Positions 41,912 through 50,544 of a stretch of 63,862 nucleotides of DNA are shown here, one piece after another. Below the pieces are notes generated by a model that did no database searches, was not told where the DNA came from, and was given only the letters and a program-made list of their open reading frames with translations. Each line of letters begins with the position of its first letter. Position 1 is the first letter of the stretch. The position numbers and the translations under genes were made by a program. Where the stretch lies: assembly GCA_937934305.1 (NCBI GenBank), contig CALHAG010000002.1, positions 206,192 through 270,053 of the forward strand, in the 5' to 3' direction. The stretch is from Candidatus Caldarchaeum subterraneum. Its GTDB lineage: Archaea > Thermoproteota > Nitrososphaeria_A > Caldarchaeales > Caldarchaeaceae.

Positions 41912-42960
41912 GTCTTTTCCCTCTTAATCCTCTCAATTATTCTGAGCAGCCCAAGCGTCTTAATAGATTTCTCCGGAATTATCCCAGCCGGCCGATACAT
42001 CAGTATCAACAGCATCAATACACCAACGATAATCCATCTTAGATATAGAGTTTCTAGAGGTATAGATAAGTTAGCCAAGAAAACGCGCAACACTCTTGTA
42101 CCCCTGTCAATCAATGTTACAACAAGGCTGCCTGTCACAGCGCCCAAGTGATTGCCAACGCCACCTAGCATCACGGCCACCCAAATGTCAAAAGTCTTTA
42201 AACTAGTGAAATCGTCCGCTGCAACAAAGCCTAGATAATAGGCGTATAGCACTCCAGCAACACCAGCCATCGCGGAACCTATCATAAGCACTTTCCTCCT
42301 CTCGTGTGAAGGTTTTTTTCCATAGATATCCGCTGCAAGCTCGTTGTCTCGTATAGCTTTCAGTTTTCTACCGTAAGGCGTGGCGGTTAACTTGTTTATG
42401 AAGAGAAACGCTACACCCGCTATTACCCAGATAGTTATGCTGAGTAGGAAAGAGGCGCTTGTTGGATCCCCCGCCGCTGTGTAGGGGTTAGGTATGCCGA
42501 CCAACCCATGGTATCCGCAAACAACTGGTTCATAGTTTCTCACCACTATGCGTGAGGTTTCACCTGCAGAGAGAAGAATTATGCCCAGCACAAACCCCTC
42601 TTTTATACGTGAAGTGGAGATATAAAGTAGATATGCTACAGCCGCTGACAACGCGGCACCCATGATCAGAGAAGCCACAAACACAAGTAAAGGCAGCTGT
42701 GGAACAGCTTTGGCCAAGTCAAGCCGCAGCTGAACAGCTTCTACACTGCAGATGTCGAAGGAAACACCTGCCATAATGTTGGCTAAGTTGGCTGCAAGAA
42801 AGCCCGAGGAATAGGCGCCTAAACTGAAAAATAACACTTTCCCGAAATTGAGTATCCCTGTATAGCCGTATTCATAATTAAGGCTAAGGGATAATATAAG
42901 CCAAATGGCGTAAAAGTTTGCTGTCGACACAATGATTGAGATAAGTTGGTTGAAATCCAT
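41908..42960 (-). CDS. livM: ABC transporter permease LivM (set 3)
   Basis: A 350-aa permease, longer than set 2 because of an extra loop of about 40 residues after the second membrane segment (the ICSVEAVQLRLDLAKAVPQ region, 70-90). YEYGYTGILNFGKVLFFSLGAY is the family opening and VMLGGVGNHLGAVTGSLVV the ATPase-contact loop. The start directly abuts livH. Confidence 0.92.
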   Translation of the reverse strand: MDFNQLISIIVSTANFYAIWLILSLSLNYEYGYTGILNFGKVLFFSLGAYSSGFLAANLANIMAGVSFDICSVEAVQLRLDLAKAVPQLPLLVFVASLIMGAALSAAVAYLLYISTSRIKEGFVLGIILLSAGETSRIVVRNYEPVVCGYHGLVGIPNPYTAAGDPTSASFLLSITIWVIAGVAFLFINKLTATPYGRKLKAIRDNELAADIYGKKPSHERRKVLMIGSAMAGVAGVLYAYYLGFVAADDFTSLKTFDIWVAVMLGGVGNHLGAVTGSLVVTLIDRGTRVLRVFLANLSIPLETLYLRWIIVGVLMLLILMYRPAGIIPEKSIKTLGLLRIIERIKREKT

Positions 42961-43884
42961 TTATCTTGCAACCCTTCCACGTGGTTGTCGGGAAAACAAG
43001 CCAGTTATTCCCGCCGGCCTAAGAACGAGAATGACTATCGTGATTATCATCGGCATTAAGGGTTTGAGGGCTAAACTCAGACCAAAGTTTCTGTTTAGAA
43101 TGTCCATCACCGTGTTTTCAGCCAACGTCACTATGAACGCACCGATTAGAGTTCCCGGATAGCTGATGAACCCGCCCAGAGCCGATGCTGCTATAATCCT
43201 GATGAGTGCTTCCAACCCTATGTCTGGATGTGCATGTGTAAAAACGACCCAGAAAGCTCCAGCCAGTCCAGCCAGGCCACCTGAGATAAAAAAGGTGAGT
43301 ACAGCGACGTTGTCCACATTTATTCCGGAGACGACGGCGAGGTCTGGGTCATCGGCCACCGCTCGCATCTGTTTCCCTTGCAGCGTCTTTATCATGAAGA
43401 GGTAAAGTGTAACTGTCACCACAACAGTTATCGGGAGGACCATAAGCAGTATATCGGTTATCGGTATTCCCGCTATCCTGAACACAACGTTTGTAACAAC
43501 TTTTGGCTTAACCCCAAATCCCCAGTTTGCAGCAGCCACAATCGTGTAAATAGAGTAACGGATTATCAGAGATACTGCGAAAGATGCAACCATCAAAATA
43601 AACATCGACACTTTCCGAGTTTTCAAGGGTCTGAATACAGCGAGATAAGATAGGACCGCGACTACGCCGCTGAAAATAAAAGCTGGTAACACAGTTTGCC
43701 AAAGTGGAAAACCGGCAAAATTGATTAAGTAAAAGGATACGTATCCACCAACTGTCACGTATTCGGCGTGAGCGATGTTAGGAATTTTTAGGATGGCAAG
43801 GGTCAATGTTAACCCTATCGCCATTAGGGCGTAGAGGGCCCCTGATTGCAGAGCTCTGACGAGCGACGACGCAATTTCAATCAT
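42961..43884 (-). CDS. livH: ABC transporter permease LivH (set 3)
   Basis: A 307-aa permease: GALYALMAIGLTLTLAILKIPNIAHAEYVTVGGY, and SALGGFISYPGTLIGAFIVTLAE near the end. About eight membrane segments. It starts 9 nt after livK and carries the same HAE motif as set 2. Confidence 0.92.
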   Translation of the reverse strand: MIEIASSLVRALQSGALYALMAIGLTLTLAILKIPNIAHAEYVTVGGYVSFYLINFAGFPLWQTVLPAFIFSGVVAVLSYLAVFRPLKTRKVSMFILMVASFAVSLIIRYSIYTIVAAANWGFGVKPKVVTNVVFRIAGIPITDILLMVLPITVVVTVTLYLFMIKTLQGKQMRAVADDPDLAVVSGINVDNVAVLTFFISGGLAGLAGAFWVVFTHAHPDIGLEALIRIIAASALGGFISYPGTLIGAFIVTLAENTVMDILNRNFGLSLALKPLMPMIITIVILVLRPAGITGLFSRQPRGRVAR

Positions 43885-43893
43885 TTTATGGTT

Positions 43894-45240
43894 TTATCGA
43901 GTCAGTGGATTTACAGTGTTTCCGGAGGCATCGTAGAATGCTATGTCTATCCATTTATACGAGTCGCCCTCTTTGATTATTCTGGATATTGTATAGTCTT
44001 GTATAGCTCTGTCTCCTGCTTCATCCATCCAGATATGACCACTTGCACCCATGTATTTTCTCGCTGTTGGAATTACTGTGTCACGTAGAACCTGTCCCGC
44101 GTCGGTTCCAGCTGATAGTATGGTGAGAATTGCCACCCATGCCGCGTCATATCCTAACTCGGCTTGTGGTCCTGCCTTTCTGCCATGCATTTTTTCAAAA
44201 GATTCGAGGAATGCGAAGTATCGGGGATTATTCGGTGGGGCTGTATAGGAGGACGTCAGCGAAACCTTAACCATAAAATCCGCTATCTCAGCAGGGGCTT
44301 GTGGAGGAAGGAACGCTGGAACTCTGAAGGTGTTGATGCCGAACCAGCGCACATTTGACAATGTCTCGTCAAGTCTGGCTTCACCTAGAATGAGAAGGCC
44401 GTCTGTCTGGAAGGATACAGCTACAACAGCTGTTTCAGCGGGGCCGCTTCTTCTTACTTCTTCACTCAGTTTAGCCACCTCTGCAGTGTAATCTGACTGG
44501 TCAGGCTGATACGGTACACCAATAACAGTTCCACCCGCGCTCTCGAAATCTTTCTTAAATTCTCTAAACAACGACTCACCGAAAGCCTCGGCCCTGTATA
44601 TGACTACTGCTTTACGGAAGCCCTCAGCCAACACGCTTCTGGAAAGGGCTTTTCCTTGAACATCGGCTGATGCTATAACTCTGAAGATGAAATCATTAGG
44701 TAGTTTTAGTGTAACCGCTGTGGAGCAGCAGCTCACGAGCACAACTTGCTTCTGATCCAGATAGCCTTTCACAGCAGCCACGCCGAGGCTGCTGATGGGA
44801 CCGACGATTATGCTAGCTCTATGGTTTTCGACGAGACTCTGCACGGCTCGGACAGTTCCCTCGGGTGTACTTGCAGTATCTTCAACTACAGTCTTGAACC
44901 TTACTGGGTAGCCTGATTTTTCAAGCAATGCGTTGGCCTCCGCAACAGCTAACAAGCCAGCATCCTTCATGTCGTTTCCAAAGCTGGCCTGAGCGCCTGT
45001 TAGCTCGTATGCAAAGCCTATAGTGTATTCTTTGGTTTGAGCCTGTGCTGTTAGAGTTGTTGTTACAATTGAGGTCTGTGTAACAGTGGATGTTACGACT
45101 TGGCCTCCTGTTGTTACTGTAACAGTTTGATTGATTGGTGGCGAAATGCTGGGCCCAACAAGTGCGCCAAGACCTAAACCAGCTAACAACATTATTACTG
45201 CGACTGCTGCGACCGCGTAACTCGATATGCCTTTAGTCAC
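43894..45240 (-). CDS. livK: ABC transporter substrate-binding protein LivK (set 3)
   Basis: A 448-aa type I binding protein with an N-terminal helix (8-32), a Thr/Val-rich stalk (38-68) and the ligand domain from EYTIGFAYELTGAQASFG. ASIIVGPISSLG and VVLVSCCSTAV correspond to ligand-pocket loops of the family. It starts with GTG at 45240, about 26 nt from AT-rich TATA candidates at 45264-45278. First gene of the set 3 operon K-H-M-G-F-LLM. Confidence 0.92.
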   Translation of the reverse strand: MTKGISSYAVAAVAVIMLLAGLGLGALVGPSISPPINQTVTVTTGGQVVTSTVTQTSIVTTTLTAQAQTKEYTIGFAYELTGAQASFGNDMKDAGLLAVAEANALLEKSGYPVRFKTVVEDTASTPEGTVRAVQSLVENHRASIIVGPISSLGVAAVKGYLDQKQVVLVSCCSTAVTLKLPNDFIFRVIASADVQGKALSRSVLAEGFRKAVVIYRAEAFGESLFREFKKDFESAGGTVIGVPYQPDQSDYTAEVAKLSEEVRRSGPAETAVVAVSFQTDGLLILGEARLDETLSNVRWFGINTFRVPAFLPPQAPAEIADFMVKVSLTSSYTAPPNNPRYFAFLESFEKMHGRKAGPQAELGYDAAWVAILTILSAGTDAGQVLRDTVIPTARKYMGASGHIWMDEAGDRAIQDYTISRIIKEGDSYKWIDIAFYDASGNTVNPLTR

Positions 45241-45618
45241 GAGCCATTTTCCTTAACAACCACGATATAAGTATTAATCTATCACCCTTATAATAACTCT
45301 TAGGCCTCGCCTATTTTTCTTCGGTTATGCATGTCTTCAACTATCTGGTGGAGCGTATATCCTCTCTCTTCAGGTTAAATAACATAAACGCAAAGACGTG
45401 AAGAGCTATTTCTTTTGTAAAACTGATTTTTTAGTAGAGCTTTTGAATAAATGCCAACTTCGTTAGAAATCATTATCTGAAAACCACATTTTACTTTTAA
45501 TTTCAGGACAAGGCAAAGACTTCTTCTCCCTCAATCACCGACTGATGGCCGTATTGCATAATCGACTAGAAAGCTACACTTAATAACTAGGTGAAAACGA
45601 TGGAGTTTGAATTTAAAC
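45241..45618. other. 378-nt intergenic region between livK (set 3) and the aminotransferase gene
   Basis: AT-rich with no credible coding frame. It holds the divergent promoters: TATA candidates at 45264-45278 for livK and CTTAATAACT at about 45579-45588 for the aminotransferase. The middle (about 45300-45560) shows no repeat or strong hairpin that I can support. Confidence 0.6.
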
Positions 45619-46740
45619 ATGGATTGGGGGAAGCGGTTTCCTTCTCTTAGAAGAAATCTTTACTTTGCGAGCTGTTCGCAGGGGCCGATGTCTGTCGACG
45701 TTCTCGAAGCTGTTAAAAGCTATTTGTCATCTATTGTTGAGGAGGGAAACCCGTGGGACGAGTGGATGAAAACAGTGTATGAAGCAGCCGCATGTTTTGG
45801 GGAAATAGTTCAAGCAAATGAGGAGGAGATCTGTCCACATTACTCCGCCAGCAGCGCCCTAATTTCTCTGATAAGCTCTTTCACGCCGGGCAGACGTAAC
45901 AAAGTTGTCACAACCGAGCTGGACTATCCCTCTATCGGTGTACCTCTGGCCGCCCTCAAGAAACGCGGTTTTGATGTGGAGATTATTCGGGCAGAACAAG
46001 GATTGGTCGACGTTGAAAAGTTTAGGAAGAAAGTTGATGAAAAGACTCTGCTTGTGGCTACTTTTCATGTTAGCGCTTTGAATGGATACATGCAGGATGT
46101 CAAGGCCCTATCCGAGATCTGCGAAGCTAAGGGCGCTTACTTCCTACTGGACGCTTACCAAAGCATAGGCGCAGTCCCAATAGACGTCAAAAAGATGGGT
46201 GTCGATTTTCTTGTAGCAGGGACGACAAAGTTTCTCTTGGGTATTCCCGGTGCCGGTTTCCTCTACGCGAGAAAAGATATTTTCGATGATTTGGAGCCTA
46301 CAGCGGTGAGCTGGTTTTCGCAGAGGGACCCGTTCTTATTCGGCCCCGAAGATCTTGATTATAGGGATGATGCAAAGAGGTTTGAAATGGGGACTTGGAG
46401 TGTTGTGAGCATGTACGCTGCTCGTGCTGGGATGAGGCTGATAATGAGAGTTGGTGTTGACTCTATCTGGCGCAGAATAATGAAAACCCGTAACTATTTT
46501 GTGGAAGAGGTTGAGGACGCTGGTTTTCAGATGTTTTCGCCAGATTTAGAGAAGATCGGTCCAACTGTTTCATTATTTTTCGGACAAGACAGTTCAACGG
46601 TTGAGAGGAGGTTGAGGAGTAAGCGGGTGATAGTTTCCGCCAGAGGGCCGGGGGTGAGGTTTGCTCATCATTTTTTCAACAATCGTGAGCAGGTGGATCG
46701 TGTGGTGGAAATTTTGAGGAAACATTTTCGCCGAAATTGA
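45619..46740 (+). CDS. Class V aminotransferase (cysteine desulfurase/isopenicillin-epimerase-like)
   Basis: A PLP-dependent enzyme of 373 aa. LDAYQSIGAVPIDVKKMGVDFLVAGTTKFLLGIPGAGFLYAR holds the conserved Asp and Gln that hold PLP and the Schiff-base Lys in GTTKFLLG (about 213). HYSASSALISLISSF is the phosphate-binding part. The active-site Cys loop of SufS/NifS is not evident, so an epimerase, lyase or kynureninase-like role is more likely than sulfur transfer. ATG at 45619 is chosen from homologue-like opening MDWGKRFPSLRRNLYFAS; TTG at 45607 is possible. Confidence 0.82.
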   Translation: MDWGKRFPSLRRNLYFASCSQGPMSVDVLEAVKSYLSSIVEEGNPWDEWMKTVYEAAACFGEIVQANEEEICPHYSASSALISLISSFTPGRRNKVVTTELDYPSIGVPLAALKKRGFDVEIIRAEQGLVDVEKFRKKVDEKTLLVATFHVSALNGYMQDVKALSEICEAKGAYFLLDAYQSIGAVPIDVKKMGVDFLVAGTTKFLLGIPGAGFLYARKDIFDDLEPTAVSWFSQRDPFLFGPEDLDYRDDAKRFEMGTWSVVSMYAARAGMRLIMRVGVDSIWRRIMKTRNYFVEEVEDAGFQMFSPDLEKIGPTVSLFFGQDSSTVERRLRSKRVIVSARGPGVRFAHHFFNNREQVDRVVEILRKHFRRN

Positions 46741-46782
46741 GTGGCATATTCTGGATGGGGCGTTTGTTGAGAGTGAGTATGT

Positions 46783-47268
46783 TTGAAGCGTAGGAGTTTG
46801 TCTTCTTCGGAGTTTGAGGCTTTGTTGCCTCGTCTTAGGGTTTTTCTGGGTGATGTGAATGTGAAGAAGGTTTTGAAGCGTGGTGTGGATGTTTTTGAAT
46901 TGGGGGATGTGATGGTGGTGTCTGTGGGCGGGTTTTTCTTCGTGGTGGGTGGTGAGTGGGCTGTTCCAGCCCTTGTAGAGGGTAACAAGTCTCTTCTCGA
47001 GAGGCTTGCCTCGGTGTGGGTTGACATGGGTGCCGTGCCGCGGGTGGCGTCTGGAGCCGATGTTATGAGGCCCGGCATAGTGAAGATGGATGTTTTCCAA
47101 ACGGGGGATGTGGTGCTGGTACGCGACGTCACTCACTCGAAACCCCTGGCCGTTGGAGAGGCTTTGATGAGCTCCGAAGAAGCCTCGACGCTCTCCAAAG
47201 GAAGAGTGGTAAAAAACCTTCACCACGTAGACGACGCCGCTTGGCGGATTTTGAAACAGTTTTTGTGA
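46783..47268 (+). CDS. PUA-domain RNA-binding protein (MCT-1/Tma20-like)
   Basis: A 161-aa protein of the archaeal COG2016 type. The N-terminal half is a DUF1947-like domain; the C-terminal PUA domain shows VDMGAVPRVASGADVMRPGIVKMD, then TGDVVLVRD and KPLAVGEALMSSEEA, ending VKNLHHVDDAAWRILKQFL. Eukaryotic relatives (MCT-1, Tma20) act in translation re-initiation and ribosome recycling; the archaeal role is not settled. The start is a TTG at 46783. Confidence 0.85.
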   Translation: MKRRSLSSSEFEALLPRLRVFLGDVNVKKVLKRGVDVFELGDVMVVSVGGFFFVVGGEWAVPALVEGNKSLLERLASVWVDMGAVPRVASGADVMRPGIVKMDVFQTGDVVLVRDVTHSKPLAVGEALMSSEEASTLSKGRVVKNLHHVDDAAWRILKQFL

Positions 47269-47305
47269 AAAGACAACGTATAAGAACTCGGGATGATTCT
47301 AACAA

Positions 47306-48379
47306 TTGTTGATAGACGAGCAGACTGTCCTGAATGCATTGCGCCAAGTGATAGACCCAGATTTGAAGATTGACATCGTCACACTCGGCATGATTAAGAA
47401 CCTAGTTGTCAGAGACGGTGATGTCAGCTTCACTCTGGAGCTCACTACTCCGGCGTGTCCCTACAACAAGTCTATTGAGGAGAGCGCCCGCGCCGCTGTT
47501 GAGAGCATTCCCGGTGTAAGGTCTGTTGAAATGCGGGTTACGGCGCGTGTATGGTCTGCGAAGCCTCTGGGCTCCACTTATCCCGATGTCAAGAACGTGG
47601 TTGCTGTCGCCAGCGGAAAAGGAGGTGTGGGCAAGACGACTGTAGCCATCAATCTTGCGTGTAGTCTCGCTTTGTCAGGTGCTCGTGTTGGGCTTGTCGA
47701 CGCCGACATCTACGGCCCCACTATCCCGAAAATCGTCAAGATTGTTGAGCCTCCTCGTCTAAGACCTGATAAGAAGGTGGAGCCTGCGAAGATGATGCTG
47801 GGCATCAAGGTTATGTCGCTGGGGCTTTTCGTCGACGAAGGAACCGCGGTCATCTGGAGGGGCCCTCTAGTTGCCAGCGCAGTGAAGCAGCTGCTGACCG
47901 AGGCACAGTGGGGTGAGCTGGATTATCTCATAGTCGACCTGCCACCGGGCACAGGCGACGCTTCTCTGACTCTCGCCCAAACCATGCCTCTCACAGGCGT
48001 CGTCATAGTAACCACACCTCAGCAGGCCGCGTCGGTGATAGCGGCGAAGGCTCTCAGCATGTTTAGAAGACTCGGCGTCACAATCATAGGCATCGTCGAG
48101 AACATGAGCTACTATGTCTGCCCCGAATGCGGTAAAGAGTCAAGCCTCTTCGGCGAAAGCCACACCGACAAAATGGCGGCTGAGCTTGATGTCGAGGTTT
48201 TGGGCAGAATCCCCATGTCTCCCGATGTCTCGGTAAACCATGACCAAGGCGTCCCAATAGTCTTAGCCGCCCCATCTTCTCCAGCAGCCAAGGCATTCGA
48301 CGAAGCCGCCAAAAAAATCGCTGCAAAGATAAGCGTGATCGCTCACGCGGCGGGGGCCGCGAAGGCTGGAGCGAAGTGA
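47306..48379 (+). CDS. Mrp/NBP35-type Fe-S carrier ATPase with N-terminal DUF59 domain
   Basis: A 357-aa P-loop ATPase of the Mrp/ApbC family that carries iron-sulfur clusters. The DUF59 (MIP18-like) domain spans 1-80 (RQVIDPDLKIDIVTLGMI, TTPACPYN). The deviant Walker A is GKGGVGKTT (about 105-113), with DADIYGPT, and DLPPGTGDASLT for Walker B. The cluster-binding CPEC lies at about 271-274 in VCPECGKESSLFG. The stop overlaps the GTG of a zinc-ribbon gene. Confidence 0.93.
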   Translation: MLIDEQTVLNALRQVIDPDLKIDIVTLGMIKNLVVRDGDVSFTLELTTPACPYNKSIEESARAAVESIPGVRSVEMRVTARVWSAKPLGSTYPDVKNVVAVASGKGGVGKTTVAINLACSLALSGARVGLVDADIYGPTIPKIVKIVEPPRLRPDKKVEPAKMMLGIKVMSLGLFVDEGTAVIWRGPLVASAVKQLLTEAQWGELDYLIVDLPPGTGDASLTLAQTMPLTGVVIVTTPQQAASVIAAKALSMFRRLGVTIIGIVENMSYYVCPECGKESSLFGESHTDKMAAELDVEVLGRIPMSPDVSVNHDQGVPIVLAAPSSPAAKAFDEAAKKIAAKISVIAHAAGAAKAGAK

Positions 48380-48549
48380 CAGGGGAGAAGACGGTCCAAC
48401 TGTGTCCGGTCTGTAAAAAAACGGGTCTTGACCTCTATCTGGGAGGTTATCTGGGGAAGATGTATGTATGCCGGTCGTGTGGATATGTGGGGGCGCTTGT
48501 TATCGAGATGTCTTTGATGGATTATCTCGAGATGTTGAAGAGTCAGTAG
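48376..48549 (+). CDS. 57-aa zinc-ribbon protein coupled to mrp
   Basis: Missed by length cut-offs but clearly coding. GTG at 48376 overlaps the mrp stop (GTGA). The product has CPVC (residues 10-13) and CRSC (about 32-35), a four-cysteine zinc ribbon, followed by a short amphipathic tail (MDYLEMLKSQ). The tight coupling to an iron-sulfur carrier suggests a shared function, not proved. Its end overlaps the convergent CBS gene by 7 nt. Confidence 0.75.
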   Translation: MTGEKTVQLCPVCKKTGLDLYLGGYLGKMYVCRSCGYVGALVIEMSLMDYLEMLKSQ

Positions 48550-49712
48550 TATTCGGCGAGGCTCATGAGGAACTCGGGCCCAAAGGGATATCGTGACGCG
48601 AGCTCTTTCTTGACGAGAAACTGGCGCTCTATCGTCTTCAACGCGGAGCGGGCTGCGAGGTCCGCTCGCCATGCTTCGCCGACGCCGACGAACTGGTGAC
48701 GGTCAGAGTTTAGCCTTGCCCTGCAGTGTATGAGCCTCATGTCGCCGTGTTTCTCCCGATGCTCCTTGAAGTAGAGAGTGAGAACTCCTGTGCCCAGCGC
48801 TTTTCTAAACCTTTGAACAAACCTGTTGGCCACCTCCATGACTCTCTCCTTATCCTCAACATCTATTCTGCTCATCTTGTAGCTCACCTCGACGACGATG
48901 TTGTTCTGCTGCTCTCCAGCCACTCTCGCTATGGGTGACAGCGCGTCCATCAAAGTGACTATGCCAACTACACGGTTTCTCTCCGTGACAACCAGAGACG
49001 AGAACCCATACTGCTTCATTCTCTCCACCGCTTCGACGACTGTCTCGTTTCCACGGGCCGTCACCACCTCCCGTGTCATGATGCTCTTCACAGGGTTGCT
49101 GAGGGTCCGTACCTTCTCGCCCGCGACCTCTCCCAGCGAGGGCCTTGTCCGAGGCTTAATAATCTTCTCCGCAACATCTGTGACGGTGACGATTCCGACA
49201 AGGTAGCCGTTGTTGACGACAGGCAGCCTCGAGACACCTTGGTCACGCATTATCGAGACTGCTTTACCTATCGTGTCGTCGGCGTTTATTGTGATGACGT
49301 CTCTGGTCATGATTTTCTGCACAGTCAGGTTTTTGAGAGTTTCTCGTGAGTTTAGTATCAGGTCTGCGGCGGCCACGAGGCCGACAGGTTTACCGGCCTC
49401 CGTCACAGGCATGGCTTTGAGGTTTTTCTCAACCATTGCGGCGGCCACACGTGGAAGAGTATCCTCCGGAGTTATCTTAGGGGTTTTCACGGCAAGCGTC
49501 CGGGCCAGCACTTTTGTGGGGTTGACGTTGGGCCATAGCGCGGCCCGTTTCGTCACAACACCCACCAACCTGCCGGAGCGGCTGTCCTTAACAACCACAA
49601 CATCAAGCCTTCTATCGGCGAACAAGCCAATAACCTTGGTAAAAGGCTCATCATCACCCACAGAGACAAACTCTGACGCCATTATGTCCCCTGCTTTCTT
49701 ATCCATATCCAA
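48543..49712 (-). CDS. Four-CBS-domain protein with a ribosome-hibernation-like C-terminal domain
   Basis: A 389-aa protein. Four CBS repeats at about 8-60, 70-125, 135-190 and 208-262 (each ends like GRLVGVVTKRAAL, GKPVGLVAAADLI, GYLVGIVTVTDVA, NRVVGIVTLMDAL) would form two Bateman modules that bind adenine nucleotides. The last 120 residues (VEVSYKMSRIDVEDKERVMEVANRF, HCRARLNSDRHQFVGVGEAW, AARSALKTIERQF) resemble the beta-alpha-beta-beta-beta-alpha fold of hibernation factors of the HPF/RaiA type. That similarity is judged by eye. An energy-state sensor acting on ribosomes is a reasonable hypothesis. Confidence 0.8.
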   Translation of the reverse strand: MDMDKKAGDIMASEFVSVGDDEPFTKVIGLFADRRLDVVVVKDSRSGRLVGVVTKRAALWPNVNPTKVLARTLAVKTPKITPEDTLPRVAAAMVEKNLKAMPVTEAGKPVGLVAAADLILNSRETLKNLTVQKIMTRDVITINADDTIGKAVSIMRDQGVSRLPVVNNGYLVGIVTVTDVAEKIIKPRTRPSLGEVAGEKVRTLSNPVKSIMTREVVTARGNETVVEAVERMKQYGFSSLVVTERNRVVGIVTLMDALSPIARVAGEQQNNIVVEVSYKMSRIDVEDKERVMEVANRFVQRFRKALGTGVLTLYFKEHREKHGDMRLIHCRARLNSDRHQFVGVGEAWRADLAARSALKTIERQFLVKKELASRYPFGPEFLMSLAEYY

Positions 49713-49896
49713 AATTTTTGCCCACAGTTATTTAAGTTAACATTGCCGCCACACAGCCCCGACTATGAATTATGTTTATGAGATGTGGAGCCATCATAAC
49801 ATCTGTACAACTTCGCGTGGCTAAGTCGCCGGAGGACTTGTTACAATCGTTTGGATTTTTCCCCAAGTCTTAAATTTTGGCACAGTATCAGAGCAA

Positions 49897-50544
49897 ATGA
49901 TGCTGAGCACGAGGACCATAACTTCTGGAGCGTCCATGGCTGCGCTCGCTCTCATCCTTGCTTTCCTGCCTCTGAGCATTCCTTTTCCACCCATACCCTA
50001 CCTGAGGATAGACCCCGCGGAGATACCTGTTTTCATCTCTCTCCTCGGCTTCGGCCCGCTGCCAGCCCTCATAACCAACATGGTTTACTACTTTGTTCTG
50101 CTGGCTGTGGGAGAGTTCACCCCCGTTGGGCCGACGATGAAGTTTCTGGCGGTAGCCTCCTCTCTGCTCGGGTTCTGGCTGGGCTCGAGAATGGTTTACG
50201 CAAGGGGGTTCAAACCCATGCTCGCCGCCGGAACTTTTCTGGGAACCGTGCTACGTGTCTTGACAATGACGGCCGCCAACTACGTTGTTCTTCTCATACT
50301 TTTCCCCGATTTTCTCTCTCTTGCCACATCGTTGTTGGGAGCTTTTCTGGGAGTGGATATTTCAAGCGGGCAGGCAGGCTTGTTCCTCGTAATGGTGTTC
50401 ACAGCAGTTTACAACGTTCTCCACATGGGGTTTAGCCTCATCCCAACTATAATCCTGCTCAAAGCCATCCAGAAAACACGGGCGCTCGGCAGTAAATGGA
50501 CCCCTTGGATGATTCAAACGTCTACGGGAAAACGACAATCTTGA
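49897..50544 (+). CDS. ECF transporter substrate-specific (S) component
   Basis: A 215-aa protein with about six membrane helices. IDPAEIPVFISLLGFGPLPALITNMVYYFV resembles the RibU/FolT-like S-component pattern, in which this loop faces the ligand. It would import a vitamin when joined to a shared EcfA/EcfT module, which is not in the window. TATA-like CTTAAATTTT about 25 nt upstream fits a leaderless ATG at 49897. No riboswitch is recognisable upstream. Which vitamin cannot be told. Confidence 0.75.
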   Translation: MMLSTRTITSGASMAALALILAFLPLSIPFPPIPYLRIDPAEIPVFISLLGFGPLPALITNMVYYFVLLAVGEFTPVGPTMKFLAVASSLLGFWLGSRMVYARGFKPMLAAGTFLGTVLRVLTMTAANYVVLLILFPDFLSLATSLLGAFLGVDISSGQAGLFLVMVFTAVYNVLHMGFSLIPTIILLKAIQKTRALGSKWTPWMIQTSTGKRQS

